A stretch of 21,995 nucleotides of DNA from Alphaproteobacteria bacterium (GTDB lineage Bacteria > Pseudomonadota > Alphaproteobacteria > Micavibrionales > Micavibrionaceae), in NCBI GenBank assembly GCA_016763095.1, contig JAESUK010000173.1, positions 1-21,995 on the forward strand, in the 5' to 3' direction. The first letter of the stretch is position 1; each line of letters starts with the position of its first letter. The notes under the pieces are model-generated. The model ran no database searches and was not told the DNA's origin. It saw only the letters and a list, made by a program, of their open reading frames with translations. Both the position numbers and the translations under genes were made by a program. Below are positions 13,495 to 21,358 of this stretch, piece by piece.

Positions 13495-16400
13495 ACGCCC
13501 ATTTTTCGAGGAAGAGGATCGCTTGCTGAATATCTGTTTCAAGCTGTTTGTTAAGTTTGTTTAAGACGTCCTGAGACGGTGAACTGGTCTTGATGGCATC
13601 CTCAATCAATGTTGCGCGAGAGCTTACGCCCACAAGTCCGAAATTCCCAGACATGCCCTTTAGATCATGTGTCCGTGCGCGCACTAGGTCAAGTTTATGC
13701 TCTTTAACGGATGTGGAGATTTGTGCGAATAAATCATTCATCTTGTTCATGAGGTCTTTAATGAGATCTGTCAGTTCTTGTTCCTCCATTGATGTTTTGA
13801 GCGACATAAGTGTTGAGGAATCAAAGTCCGCAGGATTGTAAGCATATTCCTCTGCTTCTTTCTGTTCTTCCTCTGTTGGCTCGTCTATGGAAAGCCCTGT
13901 ATTTAGCTCATCAAGTGCAGGCTGCGTATCACGCGTTTTCTCAGGTGCTGGTTGAGGTGTTTGAGTATAAGACTCCGGGTCTTCATCAATTTCCAGACCG
14001 CTTTCCATGTCGGTAGGAAGAGAAAGATTGGTTTTTTTAGGCTCTTCTACCGCAGTTTCTTGTTCTGCTCTCTGAGGCTGAGCTGGAGCAGTTTGTGTCT
14101 CGCCCTTACGTTCTGGCTGAGGCGCAGGAATGTATTCTTCTTGTGGCTTAGATATAGGATCTATCTGCGGTGCAGGTACGGGAGCGTCAACGCTTGTTTG
14201 CGGTATGGGCTCGGATATTGGCGCAATAGCTGGAGCTTTTGGCGTAGTGCCATATGTACCTTCATTTTTACTCTCGCCTTTATCTTGAGCCGTATTTAAA
14301 ATGTCCTCAAGCTGATCTGGGTCGATTGGTTTTGCGAGGAAGCCTGTCATACCAATCTCCATATATGAAGCAATTTCTTCATCCCCAGTATTTCCCGTAA
14401 GGGCAATAATAGGAAGAACGCTGATGGCGATCTTAAGCTCTTCGCGAATAATGCGCGTTGTCTCTACACCACTAATCCCTGGCATTTCAATATCCATGAA
14501 TATTAGATCATAGGTGTCTGGATCTTTTTTGAGTTCATCAATAGCAGTTTGCCCGGACATGAACGGTTTCGTTTTGTGCCCTAATGGCGCAATAAGCCCA
14601 CCCACAACTTTTTGGTTGATGGCGTTGTCGTCAACATCCATAATGTTAAGCATATCTTCTGGGATAGTCTCTGTGGCTTCGGTAGGTGTGGCAGTTTCTG
14701 TTACCACGCTTTTTTCTTTAGGCAGTGTTTTAGGTGCAGAGGCCTCTATTTTTTTTGCTGAATCACTCATAACGGGTGGGAGTACTGTTTTGTCAGTATT
14801 AAGGGCGGCTTCAGGCGCAAGGATTGAAAAGAAGAACGTGCTTCCTTCTTTAGGGGCACTATTGATGCTAATACTTCCGCCCATAGCGTTGATAAGTTTT
14901 TGACAAATTGCTAACCCAAGCCCAGAGCCACCATACTTACGGCTTGTGCTGGTATCTGCTTGGCTGAATGGGTTAAAGAGGTTCTCTTGTGCTTCTTTTG
15001 GTATACCAAGCCCTGTGTCTTGAATCGCAAGATAGATAAGGTACTGCCCTTCTTTTTGTTCAAGTTTTCTAGCTTGGATAGAAACGTGTCCCTCATGTGT
15101 GAATTTAATCGCATTACTAATCAAATTGAGAAGAATTTGTCTGAGGCGCGTGGGATCTCCGCAGATATATTGAGGTGTTCCTTCTTCAACTTCGAGCTTC
15201 AGATCAATTTTATGCTCTTCTGCACGCCCCAGCATCAAAGATTGGACATTTTTCAAAAGATTATAGAAATCGAACTCAATACTTTCGAGCTCCATTTTAC
15301 CGGTGTCAATTTTTTCGTAGTCGAGAATATCATTGAGAAGTGCCATCATGGCATCTCCTGAGTCACTGATTGTATCAACATGTCCATCTTGTTCTTCGCT
15401 TAAGCTACTGTGCCTCAATAGTCTCACCATGCCCATGATTCCTGTCATAGGCGTACGGATTTCGTGACTGATAACTGCCAAAAATGCAGATTTTGCTTGG
15501 TTCGCATAATCAGCTTTTTCTTTCTCTTTGGTCATTTCCTCTGTACGTTTTGCATCTTTATCACGAAGTGCTTTCATGATTTGGCGTTCCCGTTTTAAGA
15601 CTTGAACAAGGCGGACGTTATCAAATCCTTCGCGCGCTTCTTGTAGTTTTTGCACAAGTTCAGCTGTTTTTTTAACCTGCTTTGTCCCGCCATTTTGGCG
15701 TGGAGAGGATGTCTTTAATTCTTCTATTAATCCGTATGTCCATAGAACACCGAAGATCAATGCAGACCCATAATATGAAGTCACAACGAATGAAGATTCT
15801 GGAATAACGCCCATAAAGCCCAATGCTGCGATGGTAGCCCCCATGAAGAGTAAAATCCAACCTATGAACGGAAGAAAGAATGCTTTGGAGACCTCTGACA
15901 GCGTAAGAAGTAAGTACACAACAGCTGAACTACCGCAAGAAATGATGAAGAGCGCGAGCGTTGACACACCAACAATTTGAGGGCTTACACCAACGGCATA
16001 TAGTCCCGCAGAGAGCGCCATCCCCAAAGCGGAGACAAGAGAAATAAGGTTAAACACAAACATAATCGTGAGGGCATTCCTGCGGCGTAAAAGTTCACGC
16101 TGTGCAACCACAATAAACGGTAACCATAGAATATAGAGTAACGGTGTCACCATTGTGACGGAGGTAGGAAGAAGTCCTGTGTTGGCAAGAATTCCTGCTG
16201 CAAATATACCCCATCCTAATATTGTAGGTATAGAGATAAGCATAGGCAGGCTATTAAGTACAACCAGAGCCATCATAAAAATCCCTAAGCCCAGAGCGAG
16301 TAAGGCAATCTCAGACATATTGTAATTTGTGTCATGGAGTGAACCACTTCTGTATAGCTTTGGACTATAAGATCCCCAGTACCCCTTAGCGTCCTTGGCA

Positions 16401-16915
16401 GAAAGTGTAAGCAGGTAGGGCATGTTTTTAGTAAGAACAATATGCCCTTTGGTTTGATGGTTTTCAAATTTGGCAACAACTTTGTTTGTAAGAGCATTGT
16501 AGACAGAAATATTGCCATAGATTGGCTGAGGAAGGAAAAGGGACGGTGCTAAATCTAAAACCCAACGTTCGTTATCCGTGTCATTAATTACTAAAAAAGT
16601 GATTTGTACCGCATCATCTTGCATTAAAATTGTGGCTTTAATGGGTTTGTATTCTTGTGCAGAAAAGCCGTTTATAATGCGTTTAAGCGCTGAAAAATCA
16701 AGGTTTTCTTCAGTGGTTCTATATCCCCTTGATTTTAGTGAATAGGCATCATCTGCTTGGTTTAGCAACATTAAGTGAGGGTGTTGAAAGGGGTCGAACT
16801 TGAAGCTACTAAGCGCGGCAGAGTTCGATCCTGCGATAATGTTTGATTGTGCGAATGCGCTCATTCCTGAGAGAAGGAAGACAACAGGTATAAAAACGAG
16901 GAGTAGATATTTCAT
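13493..16915 (-). CDS. hybrid sensor histidine kinase with 7TMR-DISM sensor, receiver and HPt domains
   Basis: A 1140-residue membrane sensor containing a whole phosphorelay. Signal peptide 1-22 (ends SAFAQ). A periplasmic domain of about 45-195 matches the DISMED2-type sensor arrangement seen with 7TMR-DISM regions. Seven hydrophobic helices lie between about 203 and 396. A coiled coil follows (411-475), then HisKA with H484 in SHEIRTPM, then the ATPase domain with N601, D633 (DTGLGI) and GGSGLGL (662-668). A receiver spans about 756-875, with acidic D762/D763, phospho-acceptor D808, T840 and K862. A proline-rich linker (880-1005) leads to an HPt domain with H1083 in THDLKGMSGNFG. A final response regulator must be encoded elsewhere. 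It lies 54 bases after purN on the same strand, and a possible RNA switch covers its start. Ligand is unknown; the DISM region often senses carbohydrates. Confidence 0.9.
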   Translation of the reverse strand: MKYLLLVFIPVVFLLSGMSAFAQSNIIAGSNSAALSSFKFDPFQHPHLMLLNQADDAYSLKSRGYRTTEENLDFSALKRIINGFSAQEYKPIKATILMQDDAVQITFLVINDTDNERWVLDLAPSLFLPQPIYGNISVYNALTNKVVAKFENHQTKGHIVLTKNMPYLLTLSAKDAKGYWGSYSPKLYRSGSLHDTNYNMSEIALLALGLGIFMMALVVLNSLPMLISIPTILGWGIFAAGILANTGLLPTSVTMVTPLLYILWLPFIVVAQRELLRRRNALTIMFVFNLISLVSALGMALSAGLYAVGVSPQIVGVSTLALFIISCGSSAVVYLLLTLSEVSKAFFLPFIGWILLFMGATIAALGFMGVIPESSFVVTSYYGSALIFGVLWTYGLIEELKTSSPRQNGGTKQVKKTAELVQKLQEAREGFDNVRLVQVLKRERQIMKALRDKDAKRTEEMTKEKEKADYANQAKSAFLAVISHEIRTPMTGIMGMVRLLRHSSLSEEQDGHVDTISDSGDAMMALLNDILDYEKIDTGKMELESIEFDFYNLLKNVQSLMLGRAEEHKIDLKLEVEEGTPQYICGDPTRLRQILLNLISNAIKFTHEGHVSIQARKLEQKEGQYLIYLAIQDTGLGIPKEAQENLFNPFSQADTSTSRKYGGSGLGLAICQKLINAMGGSISINSAPKEGSTFFFSILAPEAALNTDKTVLPPVMSDSAKKIEASAPKTLPKEKSVVTETATPTEATETIPEDMLNIMDVDDNAINQKVVGGLIAPLGHKTKPFMSGQTAIDELKKDPDTYDLIFMDIEMPGISGVETTRIIREELKIAISVLPIIALTGNTGDEEIASYMEIGMTGFLAKPIDPDQLEDILNTAQDKGESKNEGTYGTTPKAPAIAPISEPIPQTSVDAPVPAPQIDPISKPQEEYIPAPQPERKGETQTAPAQPQRAEQETAVEEPKKTNLSLPTDMESGLEIDEDPESYTQTPQPAPEKTRDTQPALDELNTGLSIDEPTEEEQKEAEEYAYNPADFDSSTLMSLKTSMEEQELTDLIKDLMNKMNDLFAQISTSVKEHKLDLVRARTHDLKGMSGNFGLVGVSSRATLIEDAIKTSSPSQDVLNKLNKQLETDIQQAILFLEKWA

Positions 16916-16918
16916 GGG

Positions 16919-16979
16919 ACCCTTTATAGAAAAAGACAGTTGTTTCTATCTTAAAGTATAAAGGTCTTTCTATAAAAGG
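16919..16979 (-). promoter_or_regulatory. possible mRNA hairpin masking the kinase ribosome binding site
   Basis: In the minus-strand mRNA, the segment from 16937 to 16921, which holds the AAAGGG site 4 bases before the kinase start, can pair with the segment from 16979 to 16964 (15 pairs with two small bulges). That segment includes the purN stop codon (16970-16972). A competing 8-base pairing uses 16964-16957. A ribosome finishing purN would open the first structure, which suggests translational coupling. This is inferred from pairing only. Confidence 0.4.
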
Positions 16980-17092
16980 AAAAGAGCCATCAGGATAAGA
17001 AGTACTATAATTGAAAGTGTGCCGAATTTCATAGTGTTCGTGAACGACGCCCACATTTCCTTATGGCCGTTAAGCACCTCTTTATCTGTCAT
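16970..17092 (-). CDS. internal start: aa3-type cytochrome c oxidase subunit IV-like peptide (40 aa)
   Basis: The last 40 codons of the purN frame, beginning at an ATG with a well-spaced ribosome binding site (AAGGGA, 8 bases away). The peptide has H, W and F at conserved-looking spacing (GHKEMWASF), a KFGT turn, and a single helix ending in LILMALFLL. This is the pattern of the short subunit IV of bacterial aa3 oxidases, normally a free protein of about 40-70 residues in the inner membrane. Whether it is made separately, as a tail of PurN, or both cannot be told from sequence. Confidence 0.55.
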   Translation of the reverse strand: MTDKEVLNGHKEMWASFTNTMKFGTLSIIVLLILMALFLL

Positions 17093-17755
17093 GTCTTGCT
17101 TCCCTTGTGTCGTGTTGGTTAACGATAAGTCTAACTTAGGTTCATAGTGTTGTGTGAATTTTTGTTCAACAACGGCTTTAATCGCTTCTGGATAGGCAAA
17201 ATGCTCTTCGCCCAATAGGCGTTGAGCAAGGGTGGTTAATGTATCGTTCTTGGTGATTTCAATGCTTCTTTGAAGAATGATCTCTCCCGCATCCATCTCA
17301 GGGATAACGTAATGTACTGTGCAACCTGTCTCAGCGTCACCCGCTTCAATGGCGCGCGCATGTGTGTCCAACCCCTTATATTTAGGAAGCAGAGACGGAT
17401 GAATATTAATGATGTTATCGCCCCAACGTGTGAGGAAGTAAGGACTTAGAATGCGCATGAAACCAGCAAGACATATAAGGTCAATGGGTTCATGCGTTAA
17501 TGCATCAAGAATACCCTGTTCAAAATCTTGTTTGTTCGTGTAGTCTTTGTGAGAGATAACAGCAAAAGGGATTTTATATTGCTGTGCATATTCTAATCCA
17601 CCTGCATCTGGTTTATTTGAAACAATACAGCTAACACGTGCAGGAAAATTTGGATTCTCACATGCTTCCAGAATGGCTTTGAGGTTGCTTCCTCTCCCAG
17701 AAATAAAAACACAGACATTTATTTTTTGTCTAATTTGTGGAGTATCGTTACTCAT
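16970..17755 (-). CDS. purN: phosphoribosylglycinamide formyltransferase (PurN) with an in-frame C-terminal membrane extension
   Basis: A 261-residue frame. Residues 12-205 are PurN, which transfers the formyl group of 10-formyltetrahydrofolate to GAR, the third step of purine synthesis. Seen: phosphate-binding SGRGSN (19-24), the catalytic segment NIHPSLLP (N117, H119) and D155 in MDAGEII. Normal PurN has 190-220 residues. After residue 221 the frame continues, without a stop, into 40 residues resembling the alphaproteobacterial aa3 cytochrome c oxidase subunit IV: a soluble start (MTDKEVLNGHKEMWASF) and one membrane helix (about 246-261). AAGGGA lies 8 bases before the codon for M222 (ATG, 17090-17092), so that part could also be made separately. 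The start ATG overlaps the purM stop by four bases (ATGA). Either a true fusion or loss of the purN stop would explain it. Confidence 0.9.
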   Translation of the reverse strand: MSNDTPQIRQKINVCVFISGRGSNLKAILEACENPNFPARVSCIVSNKPDAGGLEYAQQYKIPFAVISHKDYTNKQDFEQGILDALTHEPIDLICLAGFMRILSPYFLTRWGDNIINIHPSLLPKYKGLDTHARAIEAGDAETGCTVHYVIPEMDAGEIILQRSIEITKNDTLTTLAQRLLGEEHFAYPEAIKAVVEQKFTQHYEPKLDLSLTNTTQGKQDMTDKEVLNGHKEMWASFTNTMKFGTLSIIVLLILMALFLL

Positions 17756-18792
17756 TTTAAAGTGACTGTTTGCGCTTCATTTTCTACAACGTGACCAATT
17801 TCAAACACAGATTCACCTTCACGCTCAAGAACGGCGCGTACGGCATCTTTGTCTTCTACACGTACGATGATAACAAAACCAATACCGCAGTTAAAGGTAC
17901 GTCCCATCTCTGTAGCAGAAAGGTTGCCTTCTTCTTGTAACCATTTAAAGATCGGTAACATATCCCATGCCGATGTATCAAGCTCAGCACCCAAGCCTTT
18001 CGGCAGAATGCGCGGAATATTTTCAAGCAATCCGCCACCTGTAATATGTGACATACCTTGAATTGCACCAGTTTCTTTAATTACTTTCAAAACAGGTTGA
18101 ACATAAAGGCGTGTTGGCACCAGAAGCGCTTCTCCAAATGTAAGCGATGCATCATAAGGCGCAGGGCTTTGGTATGAAAAATCTTTTGAGCCCTCAACAA
18201 GTTTACGAACCAAAGAAAATCCGTTGGAATGAACACCACTTGATGTCAGTCCGAGGATTACGTCTCCGTTTTTAATAGTGTCACCTGTGATAACGTTTTC
18301 GCGCTCAACGGCTCCCACTGAAAATCCTGCGAGATCAAAATCATCATTTGAGTACATGCCCGGCATTTCAGCAGTTTCACCACCGATAAGCGCACAGCCA
18401 GAAAGTTCACACCCTTTGGCAATTCCAGAAATAACAGATTTTGCAATTTTGATATCAAGAGAGCCACATGCAAAGTAATCAAGGAACCATAATGGCTCTG
18501 CCCCTTGCACAAGAAGATCGTTCACACACATGGCGACAAGATCAATCCCAACGGTATCGTACTTCTTCATTTCCAAGGCAACTTTAAGCTTTGTGCCCAC
18601 GCCATCTGTTCCAGAAACAAAAATAGGGTCTTTAAATCCAGCTGCTTTAGGATCAAAAAAGCTCCCAAAACCACCAAAACCACCCATCACGCCTGCGCGA
18701 TGTGTCTGTTTGATCAGAGGTTTAATTTCAGTAACAAGAGTGTTTCCAGCTTCAATGTCTACACCAGCGTCTTTATATGCGTCTTTTTCCAT
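17752..18792 (-). CDS. purM: phosphoribosylformylglycinamidine cyclo-ligase (AIR synthetase)
   Basis: A 346-residue AIR synthetase, the usual length. It closes the imidazole ring of purines by converting FGAM to AIR with ATP. Typical segments: GGFGGFGSFF (37-46), SGTDGVGTKLK (60-70), GIDLVAMCVNDLL (83-95), and GGETAEMPGMY (137-147). The C-terminal half, with ITGGGLLENIPRILP, binds nucleotide and is complete. It is the first gene of the minus-strand unit purM-purN-kinase; its stop codon overlaps the purN start (ATGA), a sign of coupled translation. No strong ribosome binding site is visible. It is divergent from the DUF2066 gene with 68 bases between them. Confidence 0.97.
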   Translation of the reverse strand: MEKDAYKDAGVDIEAGNTLVTEIKPLIKQTHRAGVMGGFGGFGSFFDPKAAGFKDPIFVSGTDGVGTKLKVALEMKKYDTVGIDLVAMCVNDLLVQGAEPLWFLDYFACGSLDIKIAKSVISGIAKGCELSGCALIGGETAEMPGMYSNDDFDLAGFSVGAVERENVITGDTIKNGDVILGLTSSGVHSNGFSLVRKLVEGSKDFSYQSPAPYDASLTFGEALLVPTRLYVQPVLKVIKETGAIQGMSHITGGGLLENIPRILPKGLGAELDTSAWDMLPIFKWLQEEGNLSATEMGRTFNCGIGFVIIVRVEDKDAVRAVLEREGESVFEIGHVVENEAQTVTLK

Positions 18793-18824
18793 GTTAATGT
18801 CGTATCAAATTTCGTGAATAATTT

Positions 18825-18853
18825 TTGAATTTCTAAACGTTTCAAGCTATACC
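18825..18853 (+). promoter_or_regulatory. candidate promoter giving a leaderless DUF2066 mRNA
   Basis: TTGAAT (18825-18830) and TATACC (18848-18853) are 17 bases apart. The predicted start point falls at about 18860, directly at the ATG (18861), and no ribosome binding site precedes that ATG. Both facts point to a leaderless transcript. Confidence 0.35.
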
Positions 18854-18860
18854 ATAATCT

Positions 18861-20228
18861 ATGACTCATATCTCAAAAAATATTGTTTGTTTTCTCGCCG
18901 TCTTTATATGCATGATTGGAGGAGAAGTAAAGAGCTCCCAAGCACAATCTGTACAACAGAAAACAGAAGCATCTCCCTTTATTGTTAAGAACATTCGTAT
19001 TGATGTAACTGCCAATAGTGCCAAAGAAGCCAGAGATAAAGCCTTTCGTCAGGCTCAGCAAAAATCTTTGCCAATTTTACTTAAGCAATTAGAAACGAGT
19101 GGGTATGACACTTCTTTGCTAAGACAAGCGGATCCAAAGTCTGTGGCAAACGCGATTAAAGATTTTGAGATTGCCAACGAAAAGATTTCTTCTGTACGCT
19201 ACAAGGGAAACTTCGTATTTCGCTATGATGAAAATCTTTTGAGCCATTACTTTTATAATGGGCAGACCGTTGACCCTTACGCATATAATCAAAACGATAC
19301 CTACAATCCCTATACGCAAAATACACAGGTAAATGTCGGTGATCCCTCATCCCATGCTTATCCGCAAACGACAGTGAATACACAGAAAGTCATAAAAAAA
19401 GACCGCGTTTTGGTTCTACCGTTCTTTCAATCAGGACACGGAAACGTAAATATTTGGGAGGGCTATAACCCTTGGAAAGATATATGGACGCGCTCATCAA
19501 CGGGAACATTTATGGCACCAATTGGTGATCTTGCCGACTTCCAAGATATTAAAGATGGGCAGGCTCTGACCTATGACCCAGAAAAGCTTGCGAAAATGTC
19601 AGAGAGATATTTTGCGGATCGTGTTGTGGTTCTCGTTGCTACCCATGAAAACGCGTCATTGCCAACATCTACGACACAACGTGTAAATGGAGTTTTAAGA
19701 ATTAGTGCCTACGACACGGCAAGAGGTCGCCCAGAATTCATCAATGAAATTCGTTTAAATGAAGGGGAATACCGTAACTTTGGAGAGGTCTTACAAGCAG
19801 GATATAACCGCTCTATTGAATTGCTCCAAGGCATCACATCAGTGCATTCCATTGGAAATAATCAGCTCGACCTTAATCCCAATATTAATATAGACCCATA
19901 CCAACAACAGGAATATGCATCAAACGCTGCGCCTGTTGTGGCGACGGGGTCTTTCCAAGCCCGTATAGAATACACATCAATGCAAGATTGGATAACGCTC
20001 CAGAAAGAACTGCGTGCCATGCACTATGTTGCAAATCTTGAAGTGTTATCTCTAAGCTCACGCCAAGCCGAAATTAAAATATCCCATAGCGGAGCTTTTG
20101 AAGACCTCGCCACGGCAATGACACAGCAAGGCTATAACATACAGCCATCTCCAAAGGCGGGGCGCTATACAATCTATAAAGGGCGACAATCTGCCTATAA
20201 CCAAAACGGGGGCATAGTTTACAGATGA
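18861..20228 (+). CDS. DUF2066 family exported protein
   Basis: A 455-residue protein with a Sec signal peptide (1-29: basic start, hydrophobic core CFLAVFICMIGG, then SSQAQS). The region after it (about 42-115, VKNIRIDVTANSAKEARDKAFRQAQQKSLPILLKQL) is the DUF2066 signature: a strand followed by a long A/K/R-rich helix. A second part begins near 175 (RVLVLPFF), and there is a repeat-like segment at the C-terminus (ARIEYTSMQDWITLQKELRAM). Function is unknown. The gene is regularly found beside a PerM-like permease and hdaA, as here; its stop overlaps the permease start (ATGA, 20225-20228), which suggests one transcript. An asparagine/tyrosine-rich stretch at 132-170 looks disordered. Confidence 0.82.
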   Translation: MTHISKNIVCFLAVFICMIGGEVKSSQAQSVQQKTEASPFIVKNIRIDVTANSAKEARDKAFRQAQQKSLPILLKQLETSGYDTSLLRQADPKSVANAIKDFEIANEKISSVRYKGNFVFRYDENLLSHYFYNGQTVDPYAYNQNDTYNPYTQNTQVNVGDPSSHAYPQTTVNTQKVIKKDRVLVLPFFQSGHGNVNIWEGYNPWKDIWTRSSTGTFMAPIGDLADFQDIKDGQALTYDPEKLAKMSERYFADRVVVLVATHENASLPTSTTQRVNGVLRISAYDTARGRPEFINEIRLNEGEYRNFGEVLQAGYNRSIELLQGITSVHSIGNNQLDLNPNINIDPYQQQEYASNAAPVVATGSFQARIEYTSMQDWITLQKELRAMHYVANLEVLSLSSRQAEIKISHSGAFEDLATAMTQQGYNIQPSPKAGRYTIYKGRQSAYNQNGGIVYR

Positions 20229-21358
20229 GTTTAAATACACACCAACCAATATCGCTGACCAATAAAGCCTTGTTCTGGATATTTGTATCTGGGTTATTCT
20301 TTGCGTTCTTATGGATGTTTAATGCGGTGCTTATGCCGTTCGTACTAGGTTTTGCCATCGCATATCTTCTAAATCCGACGATTTGTAAACTCGGGAAAAT
20401 TAAGATTGGACGCAAGCCGGCAACGCTTTTGATCCTCAGCTCATTCTTCATTATGCTGACATTAATTCTCGCCGTTATCTCACCATTACTGTTCCGTGAG
20501 ATGGCAGAATTCGCAGAAGAGCTTCCAAACTATATAGATAAAATATGGGTCACGGCGCAGCCCCTTGTTGAGAAGATACAAACGCAATTTGGTCTAGAAA
20601 CCAACGATGATATCATCGCGTCTCTTCAACCTTATATGGGACGTGCTGCGGAAACTGGCGCGGGATTTCTGAAACACATCATTTCAGGTGGGGGTGCTAT
20701 TTTTGACTTCACCCTAACTTTATTTTTAACACCAATTGTGGCTTATTTTCTTTTGAATGAATGGCCAAAAATTACAGAATGGGTATATAGCCTCATGCCA
20801 AGAGATCACGAAGGAACATTAAAAGGATTACTGTCTGACATAGACAAAAAACTCGCAGGATTTATCCGCGGACAACTCAGCGTATGTGGTGTGCTTGGTA
20901 TTATATACGCCGTGGCGTTGATGGTCGCGGGTTTGAAGTATGGCTTCTTTATTGGCTTAATGGCGGGCGTGCTGTCCATTATCCCATTGGTTGGCTCTGT
21001 CGTTGGTCTGCTTGTCAGCGTTATGGTTGCATGGTTCCAAACAGGCGATATTGGCTTTGTTGGAATGATCGCCGCGATCTTCTTGGTTGGACAAGTAATT
21101 GAAGGAAATTTCCTTACACCTAAACTTGTGGGGAACAGTGTTGGCTTGCACCCTTTATGGGTATTGTTTGCGTTGATGGCAGGGGGCGCTGTGCTGGGTA
21201 TCCTCGGCATGATGTTGGCTGTCCCTGTTGCTGCGATTGTCGGTGTGCTGATTGGGTTTTTCTTACTGAAATATAAGCAGAGCTCGTATTACAAAAAACA
21301 TCCAGAGAAGAAAGCTGCGAAGAAAACAGTTAAAAAGAAAACGAATGCCACAAAATAA
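20225..21358 (+). CDS. AI-2E family transporter / PerM-like permease
   Basis: A 377-residue membrane protein of the AI-2E exporter superfamily (PerM, YdiK and TqsA are relatives). It has about eight hydrophobic segments (near 14-32, 34-50, 66-88, 155-178, 215-235, 240-262, 268-290, 308-340). The soluble segment between helices 3 and 4 (about 90-150) is typical. The signature towards the end is GNFLTPKLVGNSVGLHPLWVLF. Members move autoinducer-2, Na+/H+ or unknown substrates; none can be assigned here. The C-terminus is a lysine-rich cytoplasmic tail (KKAAKKTVKKK). Its start overlaps the DUF2066 stop by four bases, and its end overlaps hdaA by 14 bases. Confidence 0.9.
   Translation: MSLNTHQPISLTNKALFWIFVSGLFFAFLWMFNAVLMPFVLGFAIAYLLNPTICKLGKIKIGRKPATLLILSSFFIMLTLILAVISPLLFREMAEFAEELPNYIDKIWVTAQPLVEKIQTQFGLETNDDIIASLQPYMGRAAETGAGFLKHIISGGGAIFDFTLTLFLTPIVAYFLLNEWPKITEWVYSLMPRDHEGTLKGLLSDIDKKLAGFIRGQLSVCGVLGIIYAVALMVAGLKYGFFIGLMAGVLSIIPLVGSVVGLLVSVMVAWFQTGDIGFVGMIAAIFLVGQVIEGNFLTPKLVGNSVGLHPLWVLFALMAGGAVLGILGMMLAVPVAAIVGVLIGFFLLKYKQSSYYKKHPEKKAAKKTVKKKTNATK

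Noticed and set aside
13590..15361. several plus-strand frames of 60-130 codons inside the kinase gene
   Set aside because: They are shadows of the kinase reading frame with low-complexity or cysteine/arginine-rich translations and no start signals.
20806..21210. 134-codon minus-strand frame inside the permease gene
   Set aside because: It is proline/threonine-rich antisense to hydrophobic codons, a usual artefact of membrane protein genes.
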